A stretch of DNA of 41,596 bases from Bacteroidota bacterium (lineage in GTDB: Bacteria; Bacteroidota; Bacteroidia; Bacteroidales; WCHB1-69), in contig JAGVVH010000198.1 in assembly GCA_019135895.1 (NCBI GenBank), forward strand, positions 1 through 41,596. Direction: 5' to 3'. Shown in pieces: positions 1-7,120 of the stretch. The notes under the pieces were generated by a model, which was not told the origin of the DNA, made no database searches, and saw nothing but the letters and a program-made list of their open reading frames with translations. Both the position numbers and the translations under genes were made by a program. The number at the start of each line of letters is the position of its first letter. The first letter of the stretch is position 1.

Positions 1-113
1 AGATCCGGCCTTAGGGAGCAAACCAGCGCGAAGTTTCTAAAACGAAGGCTACGCACGTAGAAGCTCCAGCGGAAGGTTTTCGGACGCGGGTTCGACTCCC
101 GCCGCCTCCACCA
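1..113 (+). ncRNA. ssrA: tmRNA (transfer-messenger RNA), 3' part only
   Basis: This is the 3' end of tmRNA, the RNA that rescues stalled ribosomes. The last 32 bases form a T-arm and acceptor strand: GCGGG-TTCGACT-CCCGC is the T stem-loop, followed by CGCCTCC and the terminal ACCA. The upstream segment around 49-65 (ggctacgcacgtagaagc) matches the conserved pre-tRNA-domain region of bacterial tmRNAs. The 5' part, including the tag reading frame, lies outside the window. The intact CCA end directly abuts an integrase gene, which fits insertion of an island that restored the end of the gene. Confidence 0.93.
82..113 (+). other. probable island attachment site (attL/attR) in ssrA 3' end
   Basis: Tyrosine recombinases of islands often recombine within the T-arm/acceptor end of ssrA, leaving a copy of that end at each edge. 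Here the ssrA end is followed after 42 bases by the stop of a convergent integrase, the standard arrangement. I did not find a second copy of the GCGGGTTCGACTCCCGC core in the window, so the exact crossover is inferred. Confidence 0.6.
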
Positions 114-155
114 ATATAATGTAATAAAATAAATAACTTACAACGATTTTTGTTT

Positions 156-1268
156 TTATAGAGCCGCTTGGGGTCCTTTTGGGGCCCTTTTTTCAGCTCT
201 ATGTTCATACTCTTCCACAAATCTTGATCCATCATTGTGAGTCATGTTTGGAATATAAGCGTAATATTTTTCGACGATCATCTTCAATGAGGAATGGCCT
301 AACATCCGCTGAACCCACCCGAGATTTTCACCCGCTGAAATCATTAAAGTGGCGAACGTATGACGAGTCTGGATCATCGGCCGGTATTCAATTTTTGAAG
401 CATTTAAACCGGCTGTCCAGGCTGTCTTACGCAGTGTTTCAACATCAACGGGTTTGTCATCAAAGTTCAAGAAGGCGTATTTGCTCCTGAGGCGAGTTCT
501 TGCAGCCTGTTCCTGAAACGCGCTATGAACCATCGGCAACATATCAATTGTCCGGAAAGAACCTTCAGTTTTTGGACGTCCTTCTTCGCCATATACCCTT
601 GTTTCAACGATATCTATTTTTCTTGTATCCAGGTGGATGTTGCTCCATTTTAAAGCTGACATTTCGCCGCCCCTCATACCTGTAAAAAAAGCTACCGTAA
701 AAAATGGTTTATAGAAAGAGTTTACATTGTCCAGAAACAGATGAACCTCGTCCATCGAAAGCGGCATTATTTTGGCCTTGCTAATTTTGTGGTTATCGAC
801 CAGCAGCATTATATTTTCGTTAATATATTTATTTCTATGTGCCAGTTTGAAAACCGACCTCAACGGTATTAAAATATTGTTAATGCGCTTCGCTGAACAT
901 TCCAACTCGGATATCATCTCCTCGACATCAAGATAAGCGATGTCTATAATCGGCGTATTACCAAAGCGAGGTAGAATATAAGTGTTCATAGCTGATTTGT
1001 AATCGATCATTGTGGATGGTCTTACCTTTTTGACCATTATCTTATGCCATTTCTCCACCAACTCCCCAAACAATGGTTTTTCATCAGTCTGCCGGGTATT
1101 CGGAAGATCACCGGTCAGTTTAATGCTCCTGATATATTCATCCCGAAGGATACGCGATTCTGTAATAGATTGTGAAAGAGCTTTCCTGATTCTTCGTTTC
1201 TTGATTTTCGTCAAGAAATACCAGGCATTTTTTCTTTTAACCATGTGGTGGTTTTTATTTTTGACCAT
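156..1268 (-). CDS. tyrosine-type site-specific integrase
   Basis: A 370-residue phage/island integrase that probably inserts and excises the element at ssrA. An N-terminal Arg/Lys-rich arm-binding part (residues 1-60) is followed by a core-binding SAM-like helical domain (about 65-165) and the catalytic domain. Catalytic residues visible are R199 in TGMRGGE, K233 in RPKTEGS, R302-H303 in QTRHTF, H325 in LGHSS and the nucleophile Y335 or Y336 in VEKYYAYIP. The first His of the usual HxxR box is Ile, as in many relatives. The ATG is preceded by GGAGG inside the last codons of the upstream HTH gene, which ends 4 bases before it, so the two are probably translationally coupled. Family assignment is firm; target specificity is inferred from position. 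Confidence 0.95.
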   Translation of the reverse strand: MVKNKNHHMVKRKNAWYFLTKIKKRRIRKALSQSITESRILRDEYIRSIKLTGDLPNTRQTDEKPLFGELVEKWHKIMVKKVRPSTMIDYKSAMNTYILPRFGNTPIIDIAYLDVEEMISELECSAKRINNILIPLRSVFKLAHRNKYINENIMLLVDNHKISKAKIMPLSMDEVHLFLDNVNSFYKPFFTVAFFTGMRGGEMSALKWSNIHLDTRKIDIVETRVYGEEGRPKTEGSFRTIDMLPMVHSAFQEQAARTRLRSKYAFLNFDDKPVDVETLRKTAWTAGLNASKIEYRPMIQTRHTFATLMISAGENLGWVQRMLGHSSLKMIVEKYYAYIPNMTHNDGSRFVEEYEHRAEKRAPKGPQAAL

Positions 1269-1272
1269 ATTT

Positions 1273-1566
1273 TTATATCCTCCAATCTTTCTTTTCTCTG
1301 GGGGATATTCCAGGTCTTTCCCTTTTTATTTCTTTGGTCCTGATCACCTCCTTTTTTTGATGAAGTGAATTTCTTTCTAGCTCTTCGACAGCAGTGATGG
1401 GGTATAACACTCGTGTTGATCCGGGGACCCGTATATACTGTAGCAAACCATTTTCGCGCCAATTTTTTACGGTCGATGGTGTTACACGAAATCTTTTCGC
1501 CACCTCGTTTTGTGTCAAATTATGAAAAAAATTTAGTTTGTTTTCATTTTCTACTTTATGATTCAT
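1273..1566 (-). CDS. excisionase-like MerR/HTH_17 DNA-binding protein
   Basis: A 97-residue protein with a winged-helix HTH of the excisionase/MerR type at residues 18-55: LTQNEVAKRFRVTPSTVKNW, then a wing-like ENGLLQYIRVPGSTRVLYP. A charged, basic tail rich in Lys/Arg follows. Proteins of this kind bend att-site DNA as recombination directionality factors or regulate the adjacent integrase. It lies just upstream of the integrase in the same orientation with a 4-base gap, and its own ATG has a GAGG-type ribosome site. Calling it a directionality factor rather than a repressor is inference. Confidence 0.8.
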   Translation of the reverse strand: MNHKVENENKLNFFHNLTQNEVAKRFRVTPSTVKNWRENGLLQYIRVPGSTRVLYPITAVEELERNSLHQKKEVIRTKEIKRERPGISPREKKDWRI

Positions 1567-2028
1567 AGTTCTGATCCTCTATAAATAGGAATCAGCAAAA
1601 AACTTGACTTTAATAGAAGATAAAAACTTTTACATGAAAAAAATATACCCTTATATAAAAGCTAATTCCAGTTAAATTGATTGTTAAAATTTTCACTCCT
1701 TTTAATAAGGAGCACTCCTTCATCATTCTGTGGAAGTGTTTTTATGGCCACTTTCTCTGCACATCCGCCGAGCAGTCTCCCACACAACGATTGCCGCTTC
1801 TAGTTTTCAAAGAGCACTAATTTGCATAAAAAATATTTATACAGGCGTCCGATTATTAACACATAAAACTGATCATGTCAATGATAAATATTTAATTATT
1901 ACATATACTTATGTGTAAGACGTATGCAAGCATATAGAAGCCTCATTAAGAACATATATAAATAAATATAGAGTTTAAAAAATTAATTCGGTACGTTTCA
2001 AAAGTGAAAATTATTTTTAAATAAGAAA
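1567..2028. other. AT-rich non-coding stretch upstream of the integrase operon
   Basis: No convincing gene is seen. The promoter for the minus-strand excisionase-integrase pair should lie in its left part. At 1693-1720 there is a small repeat cluster: ACTCCTT, then AAGGAG, then ACTCCTT again, able to form a short hairpin. Around 1730-1820 the minus strand can be read as a short peptide-like fragment bounded by stops. I could not assign it and treat it as possible gene debris. Confidence 0.5.
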
Positions 2029-2054
2029 CCCTCAAGTCTTTCTGACCTTGAGGG
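2029..2054 (-). terminator. Rho-independent terminator
   Basis: CCCTCAAG (2029-2036) and CTTGAGGG (2047-2054) form a perfect 8-bp stem with a 10-base loop. On the minus strand the stem is followed by TTTCTTATTT. It lies about 100 bases downstream of the minus-strand membrane-protein relic at 2156-2347 and probably was that gene's terminator. Confidence 0.7.
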
Positions 2055-2155
2055 GCATAGGTGGGGTGGAGGGGTACTACTTTAACAGATCATGAATTTT
2101 ACTTTTACTTCACCAGAAACATTCTTATGGGTTTTTACTTCTGTAACTTAATGTC

Positions 2156-2347
2156 TTAGCTTACAAGCGTCTTTACAGTTTCAATCACAGGGCTGGTGAA
2201 CAGCGCCATCAGGATGGTGTAGAGAGCGAACACACCGACCACTTCACCGACATACATCTTTTCGTATTTACGTTTCAGGGAAACCAGAATCAGTCCGCCA
2301 ACGATTAAACAACCCAGTTGGAAAAACGGGAAGTTATAATCAATAAA
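2156..2347 (-). pseudogene. C-terminal remnant of a polytopic membrane protein
   Basis: The minus strand reads as 63 protein-like codons bounded upstream by a stop. It has two hydrophobic helices separated by a basic loop: a helix containing LGCLIVGGLILVSL, then KRKYEKMYVG, then a helix containing VVGVFALYTILMALF, ending VKTLVS and TAA. No start codon, ribosome site or upstream part is present. The reading quality (helix, positive loop, helix, and a terminator just downstream) argues for the tail of a real chromosomal or island gene that was cut off, perhaps by insertion of the neighbouring segment. I do not recognise the family. Confidence 0.6.
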
Positions 2348-2363
2348 TTAGGCTAATTTATTG
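2341..2363. promoter_or_regulatory. 23-bp perfect palindrome, possible operator
   Basis: CAATAAATTAG, one central G, then CTAATTTATTG: two 11-base arms with perfect symmetry. It lies about 35 bases upstream of a TATAAT box and 110 bases upstream of the 2474 gene, and overlaps the cut end of the membrane-protein relic. Its length and symmetry suit a dimeric repressor site. A cruciform or chance AT-rich palindrome is the alternative. Confidence 0.4.
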
Positions 2364-2397
2364 TATTCCCTGCTACTGTTTTCCATAATTTTTATGA

Positions 2398-2403
2398 TAT
2401 AAT
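2398..2403 (+). promoter_or_regulatory. candidate -10 box (TATAAT) for the 2474 gene
   Basis: A consensus TATAAT sits 70 bases before the 2474 start. The hexamer 17 bases upstream (ACTGTT, 2375-2380) is a poor -35, so this is a weak or activated promoter at best in a very AT-rich stretch. Confidence 0.3.
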
Positions 2404-2473
2404 ATAATTAATAATTACTTAAAAACAGGAAAGTTTATATTTTTAAAAACTAATATTTCGAGAATAATTTTCT

Positions 2474-3940
2474 ATGGTCAAGAAGAATACTCTAATCCTT
2501 TTAATTTTTGTGGCTGTTATTATTGTAACCGGATGCTTTCTATTTATAAAAGAAACTTCAAATGAGAAAGAAATTTATTTGAAAGATCTTCCTAAAGTAA
2601 CGGAGGATGTACTTAATGCTCAAGGTTCGTTGTTCTACATAGACGAACCTTTTGTTTATAATACAGAAACAGAGATGGCTTTTTTCAATGTGCAAATTTT
2701 ATCTGCTGAAAGTTTTGGACAAGAGATAAATTTCTATTTTATCGGTGATGCGCAAAGCCTGCAGTCTTTTTTTAATGAGATCCGTATGGTTGATTCGAGA
2801 CCAGGATATGTGAGACAAATAATAGCAGGCATGGAAGATGAAGTAAAGAGCATGTTTTCCGGAACATGGGAAACATTGTGTCATCCGATTAAGGCAGGCA
2901 CAGAAATGACTAAATTTTCTGGAAAAATGATGCAATATTGTGCCAATACTCCTATGCCTCAAATTATATCAGATCTCAGTGATTTGTGGAATGCGTACTA
3001 CGAGGACAAAACTTGTGAAATGGCAGATAGTTTATCAGTAAATTATTTTGAACTTCGGACTGACGCGGGCAAATCAATAGTTGAAGCAGAGACAAAATCT
3101 AGAATTGGAGGACAAGCATTTCTTGTATTTGCATCCACAGTTATACCTGCCACAAAGATTAAATATGCATCAACACCAACTAAAAATGCTGATAATTTAA
3201 GTGATGCTACATTATGCAGTAAAGTTGGTCAAGATTTTACAAAATTTGCCAGATTTTCGCGATTATTTCCAAACACAGAAAAGAAAATGACAGTTGCTTT
3301 GAATCGGTCTGAGAAAGTGAATAAAACAAACCGCGACGCGCCGCATAAGGATAAATTGGACCGTAACTCAAGAAAGATAAAGGGATGTGGTCCTGAGGAT
3401 CAGTTGTTTGATAAAAATAAAAACGTGGACTTGATCAAGCGAGGAGAAAAAGTTTATGATGAAGCCAGTTTTCAGAAAGGATTAAGTGAAATACCAGGAC
3501 GAAAGCCAACGCCGGATGGTATGTCTGTTGACTATGCTAAAAACATTAAAACGTATATTGAAGATAAAAGACCTTCTGAGTGCCAAAATAATAGTTGGAG
3601 ATCTACGTATAAAGGCGATCCCATAGCTAAAGAACGCGTATCTGTCATACGAGATCTAAAAAATCGAAAGATAACAAAAGCAGAAGCAGATGCTAGAATT
3701 GTTATAGCAGAGCATGATGATCATTACGCCAAAAGAGGTAGCCGTTGGACAGATCCTGCTGGTGTGCCATCAAAGGGTTTTAAAGATAAACTTGCTATTC
3801 GGATACCAGATTCATCTCCTCTTAAAAGGATAGATGAAAGGGCAGATGCAATTGTTAAACACTTAAAAGATACTGGGCGGAATCCTGAAGTTGGTCGCGA
3901 AAACGGCATTGTGTCTATCAGATACGATGTTAAGAAGTGA
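2474..3940 (+). CDS. predicted lipoprotein/exported protein of unknown function
   Basis: 488 residues. The N-terminus is a lipoprotein-type signal: MVKKN, a hydrophobic run, then VTGC with the lipobox Cys at residue 21; a simple membrane anchor is the alternative. The rest is soluble. Residues 30-250 contain several Cys and mixed alpha/beta sequence. A Lys-rich stretch at about 280-310 works as a linker. The C-terminal domain from about 390 carries a conspicuous charged/His cluster (AEHDDHYAKRGSRW, about residues 416-429) and an Arg/Lys-rich end. An exported protein with a linker and a small basic C-terminal domain is the general layout of secreted toxins, but I do not recognise the domain and no immunity gene is obvious next to it. 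It stands alone, followed by about 390 bases of non-coding DNA. Confidence 0.75.
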   Translation: MVKKNTLILLIFVAVIIVTGCFLFIKETSNEKEIYLKDLPKVTEDVLNAQGSLFYIDEPFVYNTETEMAFFNVQILSAESFGQEINFYFIGDAQSLQSFFNEIRMVDSRPGYVRQIIAGMEDEVKSMFSGTWETLCHPIKAGTEMTKFSGKMMQYCANTPMPQIISDLSDLWNAYYEDKTCEMADSLSVNYFELRTDAGKSIVEAETKSRIGGQAFLVFASTVIPATKIKYASTPTKNADNLSDATLCSKVGQDFTKFARFSRLFPNTEKKMTVALNRSEKVNKTNRDAPHKDKLDRNSRKIKGCGPEDQLFDKNKNVDLIKRGEKVYDEASFQKGLSEIPGRKPTPDGMSVDYAKNIKTYIEDKRPSECQNNSWRSTYKGDPIAKERVSVIRDLKNRKITKAEADARIVIAEHDDHYAKRGSRWTDPAGVPSKGFKDKLAIRIPDSSPLKRIDERADAIVKHLKDTGRNPEVGRENGIVSIRYDVKK

Positions 3941-4216
3941 ATAAGGTAACATCGAACTCGGCCATTCCGCCTAACTTGCTGGGCGGATGTGCATTGAAGA
4001 TTTAGTAAAAAAAACGCCACATATTCCAAACACAGTAATCCTTGATTTTTGTAGCCATAAAAAATGAGCCGTTGAAAGTATATAAAAAGATTTGAGAAAA
4101 TAGCAATAGAAAAAATATTTGACATTTCCAATAATCAGTCTTATATTACATAAAAATATTGCTTGTGACTCCATAAAAAAATGGACATAAACAGGCCCTA
4201 GGGATCTGAAAAAGTT
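3941..4216. other. non-coding spacer with one weak hairpin
   Basis: No gene is seen. TCCGCC/GGCGGA (3966-3987) can form a 6-bp hairpin shortly after the 2474 gene, with no T-run. The stretch 4060-4160 is very AT-rich. Short reading frames here on the minus strand have no ribosome site or protein-like composition. Confidence 0.5.
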
Positions 4217-4251
4217 GGTCTCCTGAGTAAATCACTCATGGAGGCCTTTTT
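4217..4251 (+). terminator. terminator hairpin 1 of a tandem pair
   Basis: GGTCTCCTGAGT (4217-4228) pairs with ACTCATGGAGGCC (4234-4246), allowing one wobble and one bulge, followed by five T (4247-4251). A strong Rho-independent structure on the plus strand. Confidence 0.75.
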
Positions 4252-4267
4252 AATTTTTGGAGATTAA

Positions 4268-4307
4268 CCTCCTGGAAGTGATGCTCATCGTTTCCAGGAG
4301 GTTTTTT
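4268..4307 (+). terminator. terminator hairpin 2, immediately before the 4333 gene
   Basis: CCTCCTGGAA (4268-4277) pairs perfectly with TTCCAGGAGG (4292-4301), followed by six T (4302-4307). It ends only 10 bases before the AAAGGAGG ribosome site of the next gene. It is either the second of two tandem terminators or the terminator arm of a leader/attenuator controlling the downstream membrane-protein genes. Confidence 0.75.
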
Positions 4308-4328
4308 AATTTAAACAAAGGAGGTTTT
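4296..4328 (+). promoter_or_regulatory. repeated AGGAGGTTTT: terminator arm and ribosome site share the same sequence
   Basis: AGGAGGTTTT occurs at 4296-4305, as the 3' arm of hairpin 2, and again at 4319-4328, as the ribosome-binding site of the 4333 gene. The CCTCC of the hairpin's 5' arm (4268-4272) can therefore pair with either copy. This would allow a switch between termination and ribosome-site masking. The repeat is seen; the switch is inference. Confidence 0.4.
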
Positions 4329-4332
4329 CAAA

Positions 4333-4668
4333 ATGTCAAAGGTAAGAAATGCAGGAGCACTAAGTGCCCTTGATTATCGTTCAGAGCAGTTTTTGGCTGT
4401 TCCCGTGGCTCTATTTATACTGGCCATAATATATTTAATATCACCGGTGGATCTCATTCCGGATGTTCCCGTAATAGGTCACATTGATGATTTTTTCATT
4501 ACGGCAACAGCAACTCTTAATTTATTGCAGAAATGGCTCCAAAACCACAGTGTTTTTCTGGCCTCGATTCTGGGGTTTTTTAAATGGCTGGTGATTTTTG
4601 CGGGAATAGCCGCGGGTTCCCTCATAGGAATCGTTATTATGGGAATTGCGAAAATTTTTATGGGTTAA
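4333..4668 (+). CDS. DUF1232 (YkvA-like) membrane protein
   Basis: 111 residues. The DUF1232 signature is present: YLISPVDLIPDVPVIGHIDD at about residues 35-54, inside a hydrophobic N-terminal segment. A second pair of hydrophobic helices follows at about 75-110. The family's biochemical role is not established; members are small membrane proteins with a conserved SP-DLIPD-iP-G--DD loop. The start is set by AAAGGAGG 8 bases upstream. A second DUF1232 protein is encoded next, so the pair may act together. Confidence 0.85.
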   Translation: MSKVRNAGALSALDYRSEQFLAVPVALFILAIIYLISPVDLIPDVPVIGHIDDFFITATATLNLLQKWLQNHSVFLASILGFFKWLVIFAGIAAGSLIGIVIMGIAKIFMG

Positions 4669-4703
4669 ATATTCTTCAATTAATTTTAAAGGAGGAAAAG
4701 ATA

Positions 4704-5117
4704 ATGAGCAAAGAAAAAGTGTTAAACGGTATTAATGAAGGATTCATTAAAAGAGGAGCAGCTGAAGTAGAAGATGATGACATTCAGAATGTAGTGAATA
4801 GAGCAAGCGACATCAAACATAAGGTGATTGACAGCAATCTGTTAAAAAGATTTGCCAAGGACGTAAAGCTGCTGATTGCGATGATCAAAGATTACTGGGA
4901 TGGCATTTACCGGGAAATCCCTTGGTGGGTCATTACGGCAATTGTCTTTGCATTGCTTTATGTGCTCAATCCGATTGACCTGATACCTGATATTATTCCT
5001 GTTCTGGGATTGACGGATGATGCCGCCGTCTTGGCACTATGTTTAGCGATGACGGAAAAAGATATCCTCAAATATCAGGTTTGGAAAAATAGAAACGAGG
5101 AAGGTGCGGAGGTTTAA
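4704..5117 (+). CDS. second DUF1232 (YkvA-like) membrane protein
   Basis: 137 residues from ATG 4704, chosen because AAAGGAGG sits 8 bases upstream and the earlier in-frame codons are shadowed by the previous gene. An acidic N-terminal part (EVEDDDIQ) and a helical cytosolic stretch are followed by a hydrophobic segment WWVITAIVFALLYVL and the family loop NPIDLIPDIIPVLGLTDDAA. A short charged tail ends the protein. The longer N-terminal extension distinguishes it from its upstream neighbour. The layout resembles classical YkvA proteins. Its last codons contain the ribosome site of the next gene, indicating one transcript. Confidence 0.85.
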   Translation: MSKEKVLNGINEGFIKRGAAEVEDDDIQNVVNRASDIKHKVIDSNLLKRFAKDVKLLIAMIKDYWDGIYREIPWWVITAIVFALLYVLNPIDLIPDIIPVLGLTDDAAVLALCLAMTEKDILKYQVWKNRNEEGAEV

Positions 5118-5121
5118 TCTT

Positions 5122-5430
5122 ATGGAGAGCACAAATATTTTTCAAATCATGGGCACGACAGGGTCGCTGATTATGTGCGCGAGTTCAATTCCGCAAATCG
5201 TAAAAACATACAGGATGAAATGTGCCGATAACCTGAGTGGTTCTTATCTGGCGATCCTTATGCTGGGAATGACTCTCATCCTGTTTTATGCCCTGCACGT
5301 TAAAGATATCGTTTTTATCATGGGAAACAGTATTTCGTTAACCCTGACGACCATTCTGATTGTACTGCGGCATAAATACAACACGAGTGTCAGGCAAAGT
5401 GACACTTGTGCATTAAGGCCGCCAGGATAG
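5122..5430 (+). CDS. SemiSWEET/PQ-loop-type small transporter
   Basis: 102 residues with three predicted transmembrane helices. The first has the PQ-loop motif: GTTGSLIMCASSIPQIVKTY, then MKCADNLSGSYLAILMLGM. This is the SemiSWEET pattern of three helices that dimerise to form a sugar transporter. The ATG at 5122 follows GGAGG located in the preceding gene's end. The last 15 residues (after RHKYN) are less conserved-looking and coincide with a DNA hairpin. The substrate cannot be told from sequence. Its position among other small membrane proteins is unusual for a sugar transporter. Confidence 0.8.
   Translation: MESTNIFQIMGTTGSLIMCASSIPQIVKTYRMKCADNLSGSYLAILMLGMTLILFYALHVKDIVFIMGNSISLTLTTILIVLRHKYNTSVRQSDTCALRPPG
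5382..5410. repeat. inverted repeat over the end of the SemiSWEET gene
   Basis: CACGAGTGTCA and TGACACTTGTG form an 11-bp stem with one G-T wobble and a 7-base loop, just before the stop codon. There is no T-run, so it is not a standard terminator. It could slow decay or separate upstream from downstream expression. Confidence 0.45.
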
Positions 5431-5495
5431 GACAAGAAAACGAAATAAAGTATCAAATACTTATAACGATATTACTTTAATTTTGGAGAAATTAA

Positions 5496-5969
5496 ATGAT
5501 GTGCGACTATTTGATTGATTCAAAAATAAAATATCCGTTGCTGATGCTTATCATGTTTACTCTTGAGCCAGAAATGTTTATTACGGTCATAGAATATTTC
5601 ATTCTCTCAGTAAAAGAATTCATTTTTGAAGTATTTGTATTTGTCTTGAAGTCAGGATTTGTATGGATAATAAGGATAACTCACATATATAACCTGATTC
5701 TGGCTAAAAAACCGTTTTGGAGAGAACTGATTGACGATGTAAACGAAGCCACGATCGTGACCTTTTATGACAGTCCGGTCAAATGCGTAACAGAAATTGG
5801 TCATAGCGCCTTCAACGATGACGATTTAGTGACCGTTGAGGAATACACGGACGAAGCCGCTGCAAGAGCTGGACACGGCAAATGGGTTAAAATCTTTGAG
5901 CAAGGATTGCCGAGGGAATTAAAAGACATTGCCAATGACACAATATATCAAAGACAGTATTTTGAATAG
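5496..5969 (+). CDS. membrane protein of unknown function
   Basis: 157 residues. The first 70 residues contain two or three hydrophobic, aromatic-rich segments (PLLMLIMFTLEP, FIFEVFVFVLKSGFVWIIRI). Residues 75-157 form a soluble, acidic domain with DDDLVTVEEYTDEAAARAGH and a probable beta-alpha pattern. A GGAGAAA ribosome site 6 bases before the ATG supports the start. The soluble part resembles a small sensor-like or substrate-processing domain, but I do not recognise it. The next gene starts 8 bases after its stop. Confidence 0.7.
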   Translation: MMCDYLIDSKIKYPLLMLIMFTLEPEMFITVIEYFILSVKEFIFEVFVFVLKSGFVWIIRITHIYNLILAKKPFWRELIDDVNEATIVTFYDSPVKCVTEIGHSAFNDDDLVTVEEYTDEAAARAGHGKWVKIFEQGLPRELKDIANDTIYQRQYFE

Positions 5970-5977
5970 AGGACCTT

Positions 5978-6313
5978 ATGAAAAAGAATTGCGTAAAGAA
6001 AAGAAAATCACAAATTGGCAAGGACGAAATAATGGCGCTGTCCTTCGGAGCGCTGAATTTAGCCGACTACCTGACAACCAGAAGGATATTAAATACCGGC
6101 GGCGAAGAGTTAAATCCGGTAGCCGATTTTCTTATCAGAAAAAACAGCTTTGGCATCTTTAAAGCCGTATCAACGATTGCTGGCATGGCTGCAATCTATA
6201 TGGAGGAAGAACCTAAAATTACAAGTAAAGTATTATTGGGTTTCTATGGCGCTGTTGTTGCACACAACATCAAGGAAATTGTTCTACATGAAAGGCGAAA
6301 TGACGAATCATAA
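5978..6313 (+). CDS. DUF5658-like small membrane protein
   Basis: 111 residues. It carries the pattern LNLADYLTTRRIL followed by GEELNPVADFLI and GIFKAVSTIAGMAA. The D-x-x-TT and E-x-NP motifs and the later F-x-x-K helix are typical of DUF5658-type integral membrane proteins, whose function is unknown. Three hydrophobic stretches are seen, with a Lys-rich N-terminal tail. GAGG stands 5 bases before the ATG. It is probably co-transcribed with the 5496 gene. Confidence 0.65.
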   Translation: MKKNCVKKRKSQIGKDEIMALSFGALNLADYLTTRRILNTGGEELNPVADFLIRKNSFGIFKAVSTIAGMAAIYMEEEPKITSKVLLGFYGAVVAHNIKEIVLHERRNDES

Positions 6314-6370
6314 GAAATCCCCTTTTGGTGGGATTGATAAATTATAAAATTTATTAGAATATTATATATA

Positions 6371-6577
6371 ATGACATACAGAATACCGAAAAAGACTCTT
6401 GCCGATAAACTTCTCGCTTTGATTGGCAAACAAAGAGCCATTTTCGTCTCCCCAGATGTTTATAAGAAATTTGGGCTATACGTTATTGTGCAGCCTCAGA
6501 AAGAGTCTTTTTGGCGGGCACTTTTTAGACCTAAGAGTCAGGAACCGCCGGAGGGTTGGTTCTATCCAATGGAATAA
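6371..6577 (+). CDS. small protein of unknown function
   Basis: 68 residues, basic, with a short hydrophobic stretch (FGLYVIVQP) and a Pro-rich end (QEPPEGWFYPME). No ribosome site stands out before the ATG, and no family is recognised. It is retained because it fills the gap between two same-strand genes, has protein-like composition and is followed 21 bases later by the nuclease-like gene. Confidence 0.5.
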   Translation: MTYRIPKKTLADKLLALIGKQRAIFVSPDVYKKFGLYVIVQPQKESFWRALFRPKSQEPPEGWFYPME

Positions 6578-6598
6578 TGTTTTTAAGGAGTTTCAATA

Positions 6599-7120
6599 AT
6601 GGAAGGCAAAGAGGAATTTTACAAGAAAGTGGAAGAAGCATTGAAGTCAAAAGGATACGACTATTACGACGGCGACAGGGATATTCCTGGTAAAGGAAGG
6701 CAACATTCCAATAAACCTGATTATATAGCTGTCAAAGGTAACAAAGTTTATATCGGTGAGATAAAGTCACCTGCTGAAGGACCAAAATCCGGCAGCTGGC
6801 GGCAAATTCAGAACAGCGATACAAAAGAATTTGCAGCAGTTCGAATGGATGTTGCCAAACGTGAAAGGGCAGGAATTCTGTTACCGGAAATCGGCGGTCA
6901 CGAAATTATCATTCGCGGTCAGATAGCCGACTATGTCCGTAAGATAGGCATCAACTTTGATCTAGCGGCATCAGTTTCCAGAAATGCAAAAATCATGATG
7001 GCTTATTCCATGCCGGAATCAGAAGAAAGAAATGTGGCCAAAGCTCTTGAAAATTGTAAGAAAAAAGTTTATGAAAAGATAAATAATGGAAACGGTTCAG
7101 TCACTTATCTCTTCTGTTAA
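6599..7120 (+). CDS. PD-(D/E)XK-fold nuclease candidate
   Basis: 173 residues. Residues 38-60 read as a nuclease core: KPDYIAVKGNKVYIGEIKSP, with D40 and E54-x-K56 as candidate metal/catalytic residues after two short beta strands. A helix with GSWRQIQ follows. This is the common layout of restriction-like endonucleases and of VRR-NUC-like proteins. The C-terminal half is helical with no recognised DNA-binding domain. AAGGAG lies 8 bases before the ATG. It sits just upstream of the dynamin block, so it could be that system's nuclease or simply neighbouring cargo. Catalytic identity is inferred from motif spacing only. Confidence 0.6.
   Translation: MEGKEEFYKKVEEALKSKGYDYYDGDRDIPGKGRQHSNKPDYIAVKGNKVYIGEIKSPAEGPKSGSWRQIQNSDTKEFAAVRMDVAKRERAGILLPEIGGHEIIIRGQIADYVRKIGINFDLAASVSRNAKIMMAYSMPESEERNVAKALENCKKKVYEKINNGNGSVTYLFC

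Noticed and set aside
1730..1918. 62-codon open frame on the plus strand
   Set aside because: No ribosome site, biased and non-protein-like composition, no hydrophobic or domain pattern.
3967..3992. GCCTAAC-like motif next to a hairpin, resembling an integron attC end
   Set aside because: The matching GTTRRRY partner is missing downstream and no integron integrase is present.
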